A stretch of 64,000 nt of DNA from an uncultured Muribaculaceae bacterium (GTDB lineage: Bacteria; Bacteroidota; Bacteroidia; Bacteroidales; Muribaculaceae). Below, in pieces: positions 9,586 through 17,460 of this stretch (the first letter of the stretch is position 1; each line of letters opens with the position of its first letter). The stretch covers positions 248,001 through 312,000 of the forward strand of contig CAUBJF010000002.1 of the NCBI GenBank assembly GCA_958436175.1, given 5' to 3'. Made by a program: the position numbers and the translations under genes. The notes beneath the pieces were generated by a model. That model made no database searches. It worked only from the letters and a program-made list of their open reading frames with translations, and was not told the origin of the DNA.

Positions 9586-11142
9586 TTATTCTTTGATCCA
9601 ACGAGCTTCAGTAGAGCCGGAAAGTGTCTTTCCCTTCCCTTTACCCTCTGTGAAATACTGTATTATATCATCATATACAACATTGGGGCTATCTGCTACA
9701 TGCTGTCCGGATGTAAGGCCCTTCATATAGTCTCCTCCTTTAGCGAGATAGTCGATGGTAGCCACACGATATGTCTTATTCTCTTCAAGAGGCTGCCCAT
9801 TGATCAGGATTCGGTCGACGACGTTCTCTGCTCTATTCCCATTGGATTTATATGCGACAGCTACATTCTTACTTACTCCGTTACCGTCGGTTTTCGCCAT
9901 AACATCGAAGACTTCCTTAAGGTCGTCGCCTTCGACATCAATCACCGTTATATAGTTCCTGAAAGGCAACATATTGAGGATATGGCCCTTCGAGAAATTT
10001 CCTTCTGGCAATCCGCTTCTCAAACCTCCCTTATTGACAATCGAGAGATCAACGCCAGGTGCTATCTCATTCCCCACTTCGAAAACATAATCGGAGAACC
10101 AGTTAAGAAGCTCAGGATCTGAAGAATCAAGCTTATGCTCAGCACAGCCAATCCATAACTGCATAAGTGAATCGACACCGGCTGTATACTTGCCAAGATA
10201 CTGTTCGAGGTCTTTGTCGACATATCCGTCGTAGCGGGAGTCGATCGGAATAAGCTCGTACTTGGGAAAAGATTTGCCAAGCTCGTCAAGGTCTATTTCG
10301 ATTTTGCCGATATTGCGGCCGGCTTTACCAGTCTGTACTACAAGTACGTCTTCTCCCTCAAGGTTTTTAAGACGCGAACGACGAGCACCCTTCTCCGTCC
10401 TGGGGTCGATAGTATCGTGAGAATGTCCTCCTATTATAATATCAATATTCCGGGAGTTGACCGCAAGCACGGAATCTCCGACAAGAGGGGATGGATTATA
10501 ACCAATATGAGTCAGCGCGATTACGGCATCCACTCCTTTCTCCTTTTTCAGTTTCTCAGCCATCAGATTGGCCGTAGCCACGATAGGAGCGAATTCGAGA
10601 CCTTCATAATTGTCTTCGCTTATCATTCCTTCCGGGTCTAAATTGATACCTATTATCCCTATCTTCTTGCCTTCATACTCCTTGATTGAATAGGGCTTGA
10701 ACATGTCTGCAAGAGGCGTATCGGATAAGTCATAATTCGACGAAAGCTTTTCAGCTTTAGAATGAGCCAGAATACGGGCAAGAGAATCTATGCCATTGTC
10801 AAATTCATGATTGCCAAGAATCTGTTCTTCGACTCCAAGAATATTCATAACCTCTTGTTCGACCTGTCCGCCATAGAGATAAAAGAAAAGCGTACCTTGC
10901 ACGGCATCACCTGCATCTACAAGTAAGACGTTCTTTTCAACATTGCGCACACTGTCTATAACAGCCTTCCGGCGCATCACGCCCCCAAGGCCGTCGGCAC
11001 CTGGCAGTATCTGGGAATGAGTGTCGTTCGTATGCAGGATAACTAATTTGGACGATTCTTCCTTCTTACAGGAAGTAAAAGTAAGAGTTGCAGCAATCAC
11101 ACCGAATGCCGCTGCAGCCAATAGTAATGGATATTTTCGCAT
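9586..11142 (-). CDS. 5'-nucleotidase / UDP-sugar hydrolase lipoprotein (UshA-like)
   Basis: A 518-residue lipoprotein with lipobox TFTSC (Cys25) followed by KKEE. The N-terminal calcineurin-like metallophosphatase domain carries HTNDTHSQ (37-44), DAGDAVQGT, LGNHEFDNG and GGHSHD, the dimetal site of the UshA family. The C-terminal half is the 5'-nucleotidase substrate domain (NKGGLRSGLPEG, ending with the Y...KGGDYM segment). In many Bacteroidales these halves are separate genes; here they are one. It dephosphorylates external nucleotides or UDP-sugars. It is the first gene of the 11142-5652 operon, 8 bases from the GH3 gene. Confidence 0.9.
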   Translation of the reverse strand: MRKYPLLLAAAAFGVIAATLTFTSCKKEESSKLVILHTNDTHSQILPGADGLGGVMRRKAVIDSVRNVEKNVLLVDAGDAVQGTLFFYLYGGQVEQEVMNILGVEEQILGNHEFDNGIDSLARILAHSKAEKLSSNYDLSDTPLADMFKPYSIKEYEGKKIGIIGINLDPEGMISEDNYEGLEFAPIVATANLMAEKLKKEKGVDAVIALTHIGYNPSPLVGDSVLAVNSRNIDIIIGGHSHDTIDPRTEKGARRSRLKNLEGEDVLVVQTGKAGRNIGKIEIDLDELGKSFPKYELIPIDSRYDGYVDKDLEQYLGKYTAGVDSLMQLWIGCAEHKLDSSDPELLNWFSDYVFEVGNEIAPGVDLSIVNKGGLRSGLPEGNFSKGHILNMLPFRNYITVIDVEGDDLKEVFDVMAKTDGNGVSKNVAVAYKSNGNRAENVVDRILINGQPLEENKTYRVATIDYLAKGGDYMKGLTSGQHVADSPNVVYDDIIQYFTEGKGKGKTLSGSTEARWIKE

Positions 11143-11164
11143 GTCTCAGGTGTATGTTTTTTTA

Positions 11165-11172
11165 CAAAATTA
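11165..11172 (-). promoter_or_regulatory. Putative -7 box for the nucleotidase-GH3-PAP2 operon
   Basis: On the minus strand TAATTTTG matches TAnnTTTG and lies 22 bases before the ATG. No good -33 TTTG is seen at the right distance, so this is tentative. Confidence 0.4.
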
Positions 11173-11280
11173 CATATTTTTTCTTAGCCGGACACCCTTA
11201 AGAAACTTTTTTAAACCACTATATACTAAATTGGATTTTGACTACGTTATCGATATAAATGTAAATTATAATTTGCACGG

Positions 11281-12036
11281 ATGAAATTAAAGATATACGC
11301 TGCGGCATTGCTTGTAGCAGCATGCATGGCCTCTTGCAGCACTTCAAAGAGTACTCTTCCTTATTTCATGGATTTAGATACAGAAAAAGAAGGCACACTC
11401 CCCTTAGCGGACTATACTCCCAAAATCAAGCCCGACGACCAAATACAAATCAACATAACTTCTGAATACCGTGAGGCAGCTGAACAATACAATGTACCAT
11501 TCGGTAATACCTATGTAGTCAATAAGGCTGGGGACATCAATCTTCCTCACCTCGGGACAATGCATGTCGTAGGCATGACTCTTCCGGAACTACGAGACAA
11601 AATCTATGCCGAGGTTTCGAAAGATATAAAAGACCCAGTAGTCGATGTCCGATTTTCTAGGTTTTCTGTAACTGTCGGCGGCGAGGTCAAGGAACCCCAG
11701 ATTGTATATTTCAGCGGCAACCGACTTTCCGTACTTGATGCCCTTGTTGCAGCCGGAGATATCACAGAATACGGCGAACGAGGCAATGTACTCGTCATTC
11801 GAGAAGAAAATGGCGAAAGAAAATATGCACATCTCGACCTGAATTCATCAGAAACACTGACTTCTCCTTATTACTACCTTCAACAGAATGACTACGTCTA
11901 TGTCTCTCCTAACGAAATCAGACAGGCCAACTCCAAATACAACCAGAATAACTCGTATAAGCTGTCTGTCATCTCGACTATCGTAAGCGCTTCGTCGGTT
12001 ATTGCCTCTTTAATCATAGCCCTGACAGTTAAATAA
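11281..12036 (+). CDS. wza: Polysaccharide export outer-membrane lipoprotein (Wza family)
   Basis: A 251-residue lipoprotein with lipobox ACMASC (Cys19). Residues about 45-130 match the Poly_export domain (KIKPDDQIQINI ... VNKAGDINLPHLG) and about 135-205 an SLBB domain (VTVGGEVKEPQIVYF). A hydrophobic helix ends the protein (ISTIVSASSVIASLIIALTVK, just over the last 25 residues), as in Wza, where the C-terminal helices form the outer-membrane pore. It is 12 bases upstream of wzc. It forms the outer-membrane channel for capsule or exopolysaccharide. Confidence 0.92.
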   Translation: MKLKIYAAALLVAACMASCSTSKSTLPYFMDLDTEKEGTLPLADYTPKIKPDDQIQINITSEYREAAEQYNVPFGNTYVVNKAGDINLPHLGTMHVVGMTLPELRDKIYAEVSKDIKDPVVDVRFSRFSVTVGGEVKEPQIVYFSGNRLSVLDALVAAGDITEYGERGNVLVIREENGERKYAHLDLNSSETLTSPYYYLQQNDYVYVSPNEIRQANSKYNQNNSYKLSVISTIVSASSVIASLIIALTVK

Positions 12037-12048
12037 CATCAAGCATTC

Positions 12049-14352
12049 ATGGCACTCAAAAAAAATTCGGACTTCATAGATCTCAAACATCTCTTCCGTC
12101 AATATTTGTCGCACTGGTATCTTTTTGTTATATCGGTTGTTGTCTGCATGATACTTGGCTTCTTATACCTGCGTATTAAAAAACCGGTTTACGCAGTTAA
12201 AGCCAATGTCCTTATTTCGCAGGAAGACAATAACAGCGGAGGCGCGATGGCTGTCATGGGTACAGCAATACCCGTAATGGGCGATATTTTCGGTTCTAAC
12301 GGCTACGTCGATGACGAAATCTTCATTATATCCTCTCACTCGGTATACCGTGATGTTGTGAAAGAACTCGGGCTTAATGTGTCCTACAGGGTCCGCAAAG
12401 GCTTTCTCAATACTGTGATGGCCTACCCCGAACATCCCGTCGATATAAGCACCCAGAAAGGTCTCCTCGATACCCTCCAGAATGCTGTAACTTTTAAGCT
12501 TAAGGTCAATGAAAAGGGAATTGCCAATATCACGGCAAAGATGAAGGGTGACAAAATCGCGTCTGCCGCCGATGTCAAGCTTCCATATACTCTCGATACA
12601 CCGGTCGGCAAGTTCTCATTTGCGAAAACAGCGTCTTATCCTGAAGGAGAAGATGTCAATACCACCATCCGGGTATGCAGCTATGATGCCGCGGCCGAAA
12701 ACCTTGACGAAGACGTGCACAACGAAATAGCCTCAAAGAGAAGTAACGTCATCTCAATGTCAATCAATACTCCGAACCCTGAATACGGTAAGGATATCCT
12801 CAACGCAATCATAGCAGAGTACAACAAAAGAGGCATCGACCAGAAGATTGCTGAAAGTATCAACACCACCCATTTCATCGATGAACGTCTTGGGTTACTT
12901 GGAAAGGACATTGACGATGCAGAGCTTCTCATTCAAAGCTATAAGCAAAAAGAAGGCATAGTCGATGTAGGCACGGAGGCAAAATTCCAGACAGAGAAAC
13001 GCGCCAGAGTCGAGGCGGAACTCATAGAAGCAAAGACCCAGCTCGAAGTCATAAAAATGATTCAGGATTTCATCAACAATCCTGCGAATGCATATAACCT
13101 TGTGCCCATGACCATAGAGAACGAAGGCCTTTGGCGTAGCATTCAGGCATATAATGAAATCCTTCTCGCTCGTCAGCGAATGTCCGAGAAAGTCGGTCCG
13201 GAAAACAAGGCTATGCGAGACCTCGACAATGATATCCGTATGTCACGCCAAAATATCAAGGAATCGTTTGCCAAGGCAGCACAAAATGCCTCGGTAGCTG
13301 TCGTCGACCTCGAACGTGTTATGGCATCGACAACGGGATCTCTTGCCAACATACCGGCGCAACAACGTGAGTACGTGCGTCTCTACAGAGAGAACAGCGT
13401 AAAATCAAATCTCTATGTCTACCTCCTGCAACGTCGGGAAGAGGCATCAATGACACAGGCCAATACAGTGCCTAAAGGCGTTATTGTCGACGAGGCTTAT
13501 ACAATGAGCGAGCCTCTCGGTATGAAGCCCAAAATGATTCTTGCCCTGTTATTCCTCTTCTCCTTGATGCTGCCGCCTATCTATCTGTATATACGCAGAG
13601 TCATCAACAACCGCTTCGAGAGCCGTGCCGAAGTTGAGAAGATAACAGATGTACCCATTCTTGGTGAAATGTGTATTGACAAGAGCGGTGAAGCCCTTGT
13701 GGCGACGGAAAAGAGCACTAGTCCGACAGCCGAACTCTTCAGACTCTTGCGTACAAACCTTGGCTTTATCCTCAAGAATAAGTCCGAAAAAGTCATACTC
13801 TTGACATCTTCGACTTCCGGAGAAGGCAAATCATTTATATCCATCAATCTTGCAGCGTCATTCGCGCTCCTCAACAAGAGAGTGGTTCTGGTCGGTCTCG
13901 ATATCCGCAATCCAAGATTGAACGAATATATTGGAATAAAGCCAAAGTTCGGCCTTACGCAGTATCTATCGTCCAATGACTTGTCGACAAACCAGATTAT
14001 CACTCCGATGCCCGGTGTAAAGGACATGGATGTAATCGTAGCTGGTCCGGTACCCCCAAATCCTGCTGAACTCCTCACGTCCGAAAAACTGGATGATCTC
14101 TTCACCTATCTTAGAACCGTATATGACTATATCATAGTCGATACTGCTCCTATCGGACTGGTCAGCGACACGTTCTCGCTCAACCGACTTGCAGACGCTA
14201 CGATCTATGTATGTCGCGCCAACTACACCTCTCTTGCCGATCTTTCGTCTATCAACGAAATCTATGAACATCACCAGCTGAAGAACCTTTCTATCATTGT
14301 CAACGGGACTGCAGCCAAGAAAACGTACGGCTACCGTACACGCGAAGCTTAA
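12049..14352 (+). CDS. wzc: Polysaccharide co-polymerase / tyrosine kinase (Wzc family)
   Basis: A 767-residue protein with a Wzz domain between two membrane helices (about 28-48 and 500-520) and a cytoplasmic BY-kinase domain. Walker A TSGEGKS is near 589-595, Walker A' reads LVGLDIRNPR near 614-623, Walker B IIVDTAP near 695-701. The C-terminal tyrosine cluster is short, only Y760 and Y762 in KTYGYRTREA. The protein controls chain length and export through the Wza channel by cycles of tyrosine phosphorylation. It lies between wza and the Wzy-like gene. The Walker A' has Gly where many Wzc have Asp (LID-A-D), a variant that looks typical of Bacteroidota. Confidence 0.92.
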   Translation: MALKKNSDFIDLKHLFRQYLSHWYLFVISVVVCMILGFLYLRIKKPVYAVKANVLISQEDNNSGGAMAVMGTAIPVMGDIFGSNGYVDDEIFIISSHSVYRDVVKELGLNVSYRVRKGFLNTVMAYPEHPVDISTQKGLLDTLQNAVTFKLKVNEKGIANITAKMKGDKIASAADVKLPYTLDTPVGKFSFAKTASYPEGEDVNTTIRVCSYDAAAENLDEDVHNEIASKRSNVISMSINTPNPEYGKDILNAIIAEYNKRGIDQKIAESINTTHFIDERLGLLGKDIDDAELLIQSYKQKEGIVDVGTEAKFQTEKRARVEAELIEAKTQLEVIKMIQDFINNPANAYNLVPMTIENEGLWRSIQAYNEILLARQRMSEKVGPENKAMRDLDNDIRMSRQNIKESFAKAAQNASVAVVDLERVMASTTGSLANIPAQQREYVRLYRENSVKSNLYVYLLQRREEASMTQANTVPKGVIVDEAYTMSEPLGMKPKMILALLFLFSLMLPPIYLYIRRVINNRFESRAEVEKITDVPILGEMCIDKSGEALVATEKSTSPTAELFRLLRTNLGFILKNKSEKVILLTSSTSGEGKSFISINLAASFALLNKRVVLVGLDIRNPRLNEYIGIKPKFGLTQYLSSNDLSTNQIITPMPGVKDMDVIVAGPVPPNPAELLTSEKLDDLFTYLRTVYDYIIVDTAPIGLVSDTFSLNRLADATIYVCRANYTSLADLSSINEIYEHHQLKNLSIIVNGTAAKKTYGYRTREA

Positions 14353-14376
14353 CCACCCTAACTCCCTCTTCTATAG

Positions 14377-15894
14377 ATGCCAGAAGACGAATTACCGACT
14401 ATAAAAAGAACAGGAAACATGCAGAAACCGTCTCCGGTTAAAACTACGGAGACGGTTTCAAGTGTACCACTGACTATCGCCAGAGCTGAGTGGCGTACAG
14501 CCATACTCTTTTTATTGTCTATGTCAGTTTCAGGGCTTATGTTCTACCCTGCCCTAATATTCGTCATAGGCTTCATACTCTCTTCCTGGCGCAACGACAG
14601 ATATAACTTCATCATCATGACAGCTCTCTTTGTTGGAGGCTATGGTTTCATTGATGATTCGGTAACTTTCATTAAAATGCAGGACGTAATGCTCGTCGTT
14701 GCAATTACCTTGTTGTTTCTCTTTAAAAAAGCCCCGATAATACGCCAGACACTCACCCTGCTGTGTGTCTATGGTGCTATATTGATCTTCATAGCGACAT
14801 TCTCACGTGAGAGTATGGCAGTTCAGCTGCTTTCGATACGAGGCTATTTGACTTTTGTCTTCTTTATCATACCGATAGTAGCTTTTTCCGGCATGAATTT
14901 CAGCCTAAAAGAATTCAGCAGAAAGCTTATGCCTTTTGTCCTGACAATATGCATATTTTATGTCTTGGACGCATTTGTCTTGTCCGGAAATCTCTTCGTG
15001 CCTAAAACATATATATGGGGCGAGCAGATATCGACATTTTACAGTCCGTATATACAGCCTCTCAGCTTCTCAGTATTCCGAAAATACCCTATAGGCATAT
15101 TTATTCTCTACCTTGCCATATATCCTGCCATACACTTCTTTAAACTACGTCCCTGGCACTGGATCATCATCATCCTGGCGATGCTTTCTACACAGACCTT
15201 TACGGTGACTATAGCCATAGTTCTGACCTACATCATCTTCAAAGGCGGCTTTAAGAAACTCTTGAAGTATACCGGTATCCTAATATTATGTTTAATATCG
15301 ATATATTATATCGACGGAATGCTACCTGGCCGGGATAATGAATCACATGAATCCGCTATGCGTATAAAATCCACTGTCGACCAGTTCGTTGAACTTACAA
15401 AATATGTCGATGATGAGGATATTGCAAAATTCGGTTCCGGCCGAGTGGGACAGATTCTGCCAAAGTATGAAGTCCTTCAGAGAGAAAACAGACAACTGAC
15501 AGGTCTTGGCTTCCTTCACACTGAGAAGACAAAAATCAAAGACTATGTCATCACCAACGAATACTATACCGATATCTCAAACAATGAAGAAGTCGCAACA
15601 GGCATCGAAGTCGTTCTCATGCAGGTATTTATTTCCGCAGGATGGCTTGGCTTGATAGCACACATTCTCTTCTTTGTCATCCTGTGCCTGATGATCCGGC
15701 GTATGCGCTATGCGGGCTTATTCTTTTCGGTGCTGTGCGCTTGCTTCATCTCAGGTTGGGGTGGATTTGCTCAAACATATAATACATATGGCCTCGTACT
15801 CTTGGCACTTGCATATTCCGCAGTAATACTTGACAACCGCTGCAAGCTCAAAGGATTCAATCTTCCTTCAAATAAATCAGGAAAAGATTCATAG
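14377..15894 (+). CDS. O-antigen polymerase/ligase-like membrane protein (Wzy/WaaL type)
   Basis: A 505-residue polytopic membrane protein with a 45-residue polar N-terminus, about 10-12 helices and one large polar loop at roughly 310-415. That loop contains GSGRVGQILPKYEVL, resembling the S-G-R-x(3-4)-W/x loop signature of the O-antigen ligase/polymerase family (PF04932). It is the third gene of the export operon, 24 bases after wzc, which fits a polymerase or ligase acting on the exported chain. Sequence identity to known members cannot be judged by eye; the functional call is by topology, loop motif and context. Confidence 0.6.
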   Translation: MPEDELPTIKRTGNMQKPSPVKTTETVSSVPLTIARAEWRTAILFLLSMSVSGLMFYPALIFVIGFILSSWRNDRYNFIIMTALFVGGYGFIDDSVTFIKMQDVMLVVAITLLFLFKKAPIIRQTLTLLCVYGAILIFIATFSRESMAVQLLSIRGYLTFVFFIIPIVAFSGMNFSLKEFSRKLMPFVLTICIFYVLDAFVLSGNLFVPKTYIWGEQISTFYSPYIQPLSFSVFRKYPIGIFILYLAIYPAIHFFKLRPWHWIIIILAMLSTQTFTVTIAIVLTYIIFKGGFKKLLKYTGILILCLISIYYIDGMLPGRDNESHESAMRIKSTVDQFVELTKYVDDEDIAKFGSGRVGQILPKYEVLQRENRQLTGLGFLHTEKTKIKDYVITNEYYTDISNNEEVATGIEVVLMQVFISAGWLGLIAHILFFVILCLMIRRMRYAGLFFSVLCACFISGWGGFAQTYNTYGLVLLALAYSAVILDNRCKLKGFNLPSNKSGKDS

Positions 15895-15970
15895 CTTGAA
15901 TTAATCAGCGGCAACAACGGCAATCACTAAAGGCAGAACCTCGTCTAAAATAATCTGGAGAGTCTCCAAT

Positions 15971-16006
15971 AAAAAATCCGAATCAGCCATATTGACCAGA
16001 TTCGGA
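15971..16006 (-). terminator. Rho-independent terminator of the small minus-strand unit
   Basis: On the minus strand an 8-bp stem (GATTCGGA at 15999-16006 pairs with TCCGAATC at 15977-15984) is followed by six U (15971-15976). On the plus strand no U tract follows, so it does not serve the wzy-like gene. It lies 11 bases after the TAA at 16017-16019. Confidence 0.6.
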
Positions 16007-16016
16007 ATCCAATGCT

Positions 16017-16128
16017 TTAACTTTTCTTTGGAGAAAATGCATCAATTGCGCTCTCCCATGTCTCTGGAATAGATTGCAGAGCTTGCAGTACAATACCATT
16101 CAATAGCTCTCTTCAAAAATTTAAGCAT
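16017..16128 (-). pseudogene. Small-protein gene, apparently frame-broken, or small RNA
   Basis: This lies in the 466-base stretch between 15894 and 16361, which has no ordinary gene. On the minus strand an ATG at 16128 opens MLKFLKRAIEWY, 28 codons ending at 16042. A second frame, from about 16110 to the TAA at 16017, reads ELLNGIVLQALQSIPETW then ESAIDAFSPKKS, which looks more protein-like. A two-base insertion in the GAGAG run near 16108-16112 would join both into a protein of about 37 residues. The unit has a promoter-like box upstream (16182-16189) and a terminator 11 bases downstream. I do not recognise the product. It could equally be a transcribed small RNA of about 200 bases with no coding role. 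Confidence 0.35.
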
Positions 16129-16181
16129 AGCTGAAACCTTTTAGTTGAACAATCTTTTTTCTTATATACCTTAAAACGCTG

Positions 16182-16189
16182 CAAAGGTA
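16182..16189 (-). promoter_or_regulatory. Putative -7 box of the small minus-strand unit
   Basis: On the minus strand TACCTTTG is the same -7 octamer used at gyrB in this window. It predicts a start near 16175, about 47 bases before the ATG at 16128. No clear TTTG is found 19-20 bp upstream. Confidence 0.4.
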
Positions 16190-16248
16190 TAAAAAGATTT
16201 CAAGAAATATGCTTTACAACATATTTTTATGACATTAAGTCGCATTAT

Positions 16249-16266
16249 TGACCAATATATTGGCCA
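16249..16266 (+). promoter_or_regulatory. Palindrome upstream of the ECF sigma gene
   Basis: CCAATATATTGG (16252-16263) is a perfect 12-bp palindrome, extended on each side to TGnCCAATATATTGGnCA. It lies between the minus-strand small unit and the sigma-factor gene, where an operator for either could sit. No regulator is identified. Confidence 0.3.
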
Positions 16267-16360
16267 TATACACCTTTTATTATTAATCAACTAAGAAAAG
16301 TTGATTTGAGATGTAACGAATCGTATATTTCTGTGTCATATTATCAGAAAGAGCACAGAA

Positions 16361-16858
16361 ATGGATACACGAGAATTTGAGAAAACAGCCAAGAGGCTCC
16401 GTCCCCTGATGCTTACCACCTCGCGACAGCTGCTTGGCAGATGTTCTGAGGCGGAAGACATCGTCCAGGATGCAATGCTCAGGCTATGGAGTATCCGCGA
16501 CGAATTAGGTCGTTACTCCTCTCCGGAAGCTCTCGCAGTTACCATAGTACGCAGGCTTTCTATCAACGAACTACGACAACGACGTCCGGATACAGATATT
16601 GACAGTATAGATGTTCAGCTTATCGGTCAAAATGATCTTGACGATTACGAAAATCGCGAAACCGATGAATATATAGACTATATACTTCGTTCATTACCCG
16701 ATAGCCAACAAACCTTGATACGTCTGCGTCATATCGAAGGCTACGACAACGGAGACATTGCCCGTCTGCTCGGGAGCAGCGAAGGAGCCGTCCGAACAGC
16801 CCTTTGCAGAGCACGACAGCATATAGCCGAAATATTTCTCGCCACACAAAACCGATAA
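16361..16858 (+). CDS. ECF RNA polymerase sigma factor
   Basis: A 165-residue sigma-70 family protein with only regions 2 and 4. Region 2 is at about 20-55 (GRCSEAEDIVQDAMLRLWS, the -10-binding helix). Region 4 is at about 110-155 (LPDSQQTLIRLRHIEGY then the HTH GDIARLLGSSEGAVRTALCR). It lacks the extended domains of extracytoplasmic sensors, so it should be held by a membrane anti-sigma factor; the next gene fits. Together with the next two genes it forms an operon-like set. The regulon is not visible here; the usual TAnnTTTG box is not clear in front of it (closest TATATTTC near 16331), which would fit autoregulation. Confidence 0.9.
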   Translation: MDTREFEKTAKRLRPLMLTTSRQLLGRCSEAEDIVQDAMLRLWSIRDELGRYSSPEALAVTIVRRLSINELRQRRPDTDIDSIDVQLIGQNDLDDYENRETDEYIDYILRSLPDSQQTLIRLRHIEGYDNGDIARLLGSSEGAVRTALCRARQHIAEIFLATQNR

Positions 16859-16878
16859 TTTCTTCTCTCCTCCATAAT

Positions 16879-17460
16879 ATGAAAACTAACAACAAAATAA
16901 AAGAAGTCCACTCGCTTGAGATTCTCATCGAACGGTTCCTTGCGGGTGAAACAAGTCCGGCTCAGGAAAAGAGCATCTATGAGGCATTCGCCCGAAATAG
17001 CGAAGGCTCTCTGCCCGATAATCTGGAGAAGTACCGCCCTATGTTCTCATGGTATGCAGCTCTTCCGGCTAAAAAGCTCAAGATTCAGCATCGACACAAA
17101 CAGTGGTGGAAATATGCTGCTGCCGCTTTAATAGCAGCATTATTATGTTTCGGCATCATAATGATACCTGCTGTCTCACTGAAAGGGGACAAGGATATTC
17201 TGGAAGCCAGGTATGCAGGCAGCTATGTGATACGGAACGGCCAGCGAATCACCAATCTGGATGATATAATGGTAACTATACTGAAAGCAGAACATATTGC
17301 AGACAGTCTCGAAAACCTTACTGACAAAAGAATTAAAGAAGCCGACATCAATTACGAACAACAGATTCTTGAACGTTCCATATCCGAGATTCAGGACACC
17401 ACTCTCGCCCGTCAGCTTCGAGAAGATCTTATCGGGAACAACAATCTTTCTAAATTATGA
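16879..17460 (+). CDS. Single-pass membrane protein, probable anti-sigma factor
   Basis: A 193-residue protein with a cytoplasmic N-terminal helix-rich part (residues 1-73), containing LIERFLAGETSPAQEKSIYE, the layout of Bacteroidota anti-sigma domains. One membrane helix follows at about 77-98 (YAAAALIAALLCFGIIMIP) and a periplasmic tail of about 95 residues. The start at 16879 is chosen because the frame upstream overlaps the sigma gene and adds a non-conserved stretch. It starts 20 bases after the sigma gene and overlaps the next gene by 4 bases (ATGA). Function is inferred from position and topology. Confidence 0.6.
   Translation: MKTNNKIKEVHSLEILIERFLAGETSPAQEKSIYEAFARNSEGSLPDNLEKYRPMFSWYAALPAKKLKIQHRHKQWWKYAAAALIAALLCFGIIMIPAVSLKGDKDILEARYAGSYVIRNGQRITNLDDIMVTILKAEHIADSLENLTDKRIKEADINYEQQILERSISEIQDTTLARQLREDLIGNNNLSKL

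Noticed and set aside
15895..16040. A second peptide frame downstream of the small unit (MADSDFLLETLQIILDEV and on, minus strand)
   Set aside because: Its start lies inside the terminator hairpin, so it would not be transcribed from the same promoter; it has no start signal of its own.
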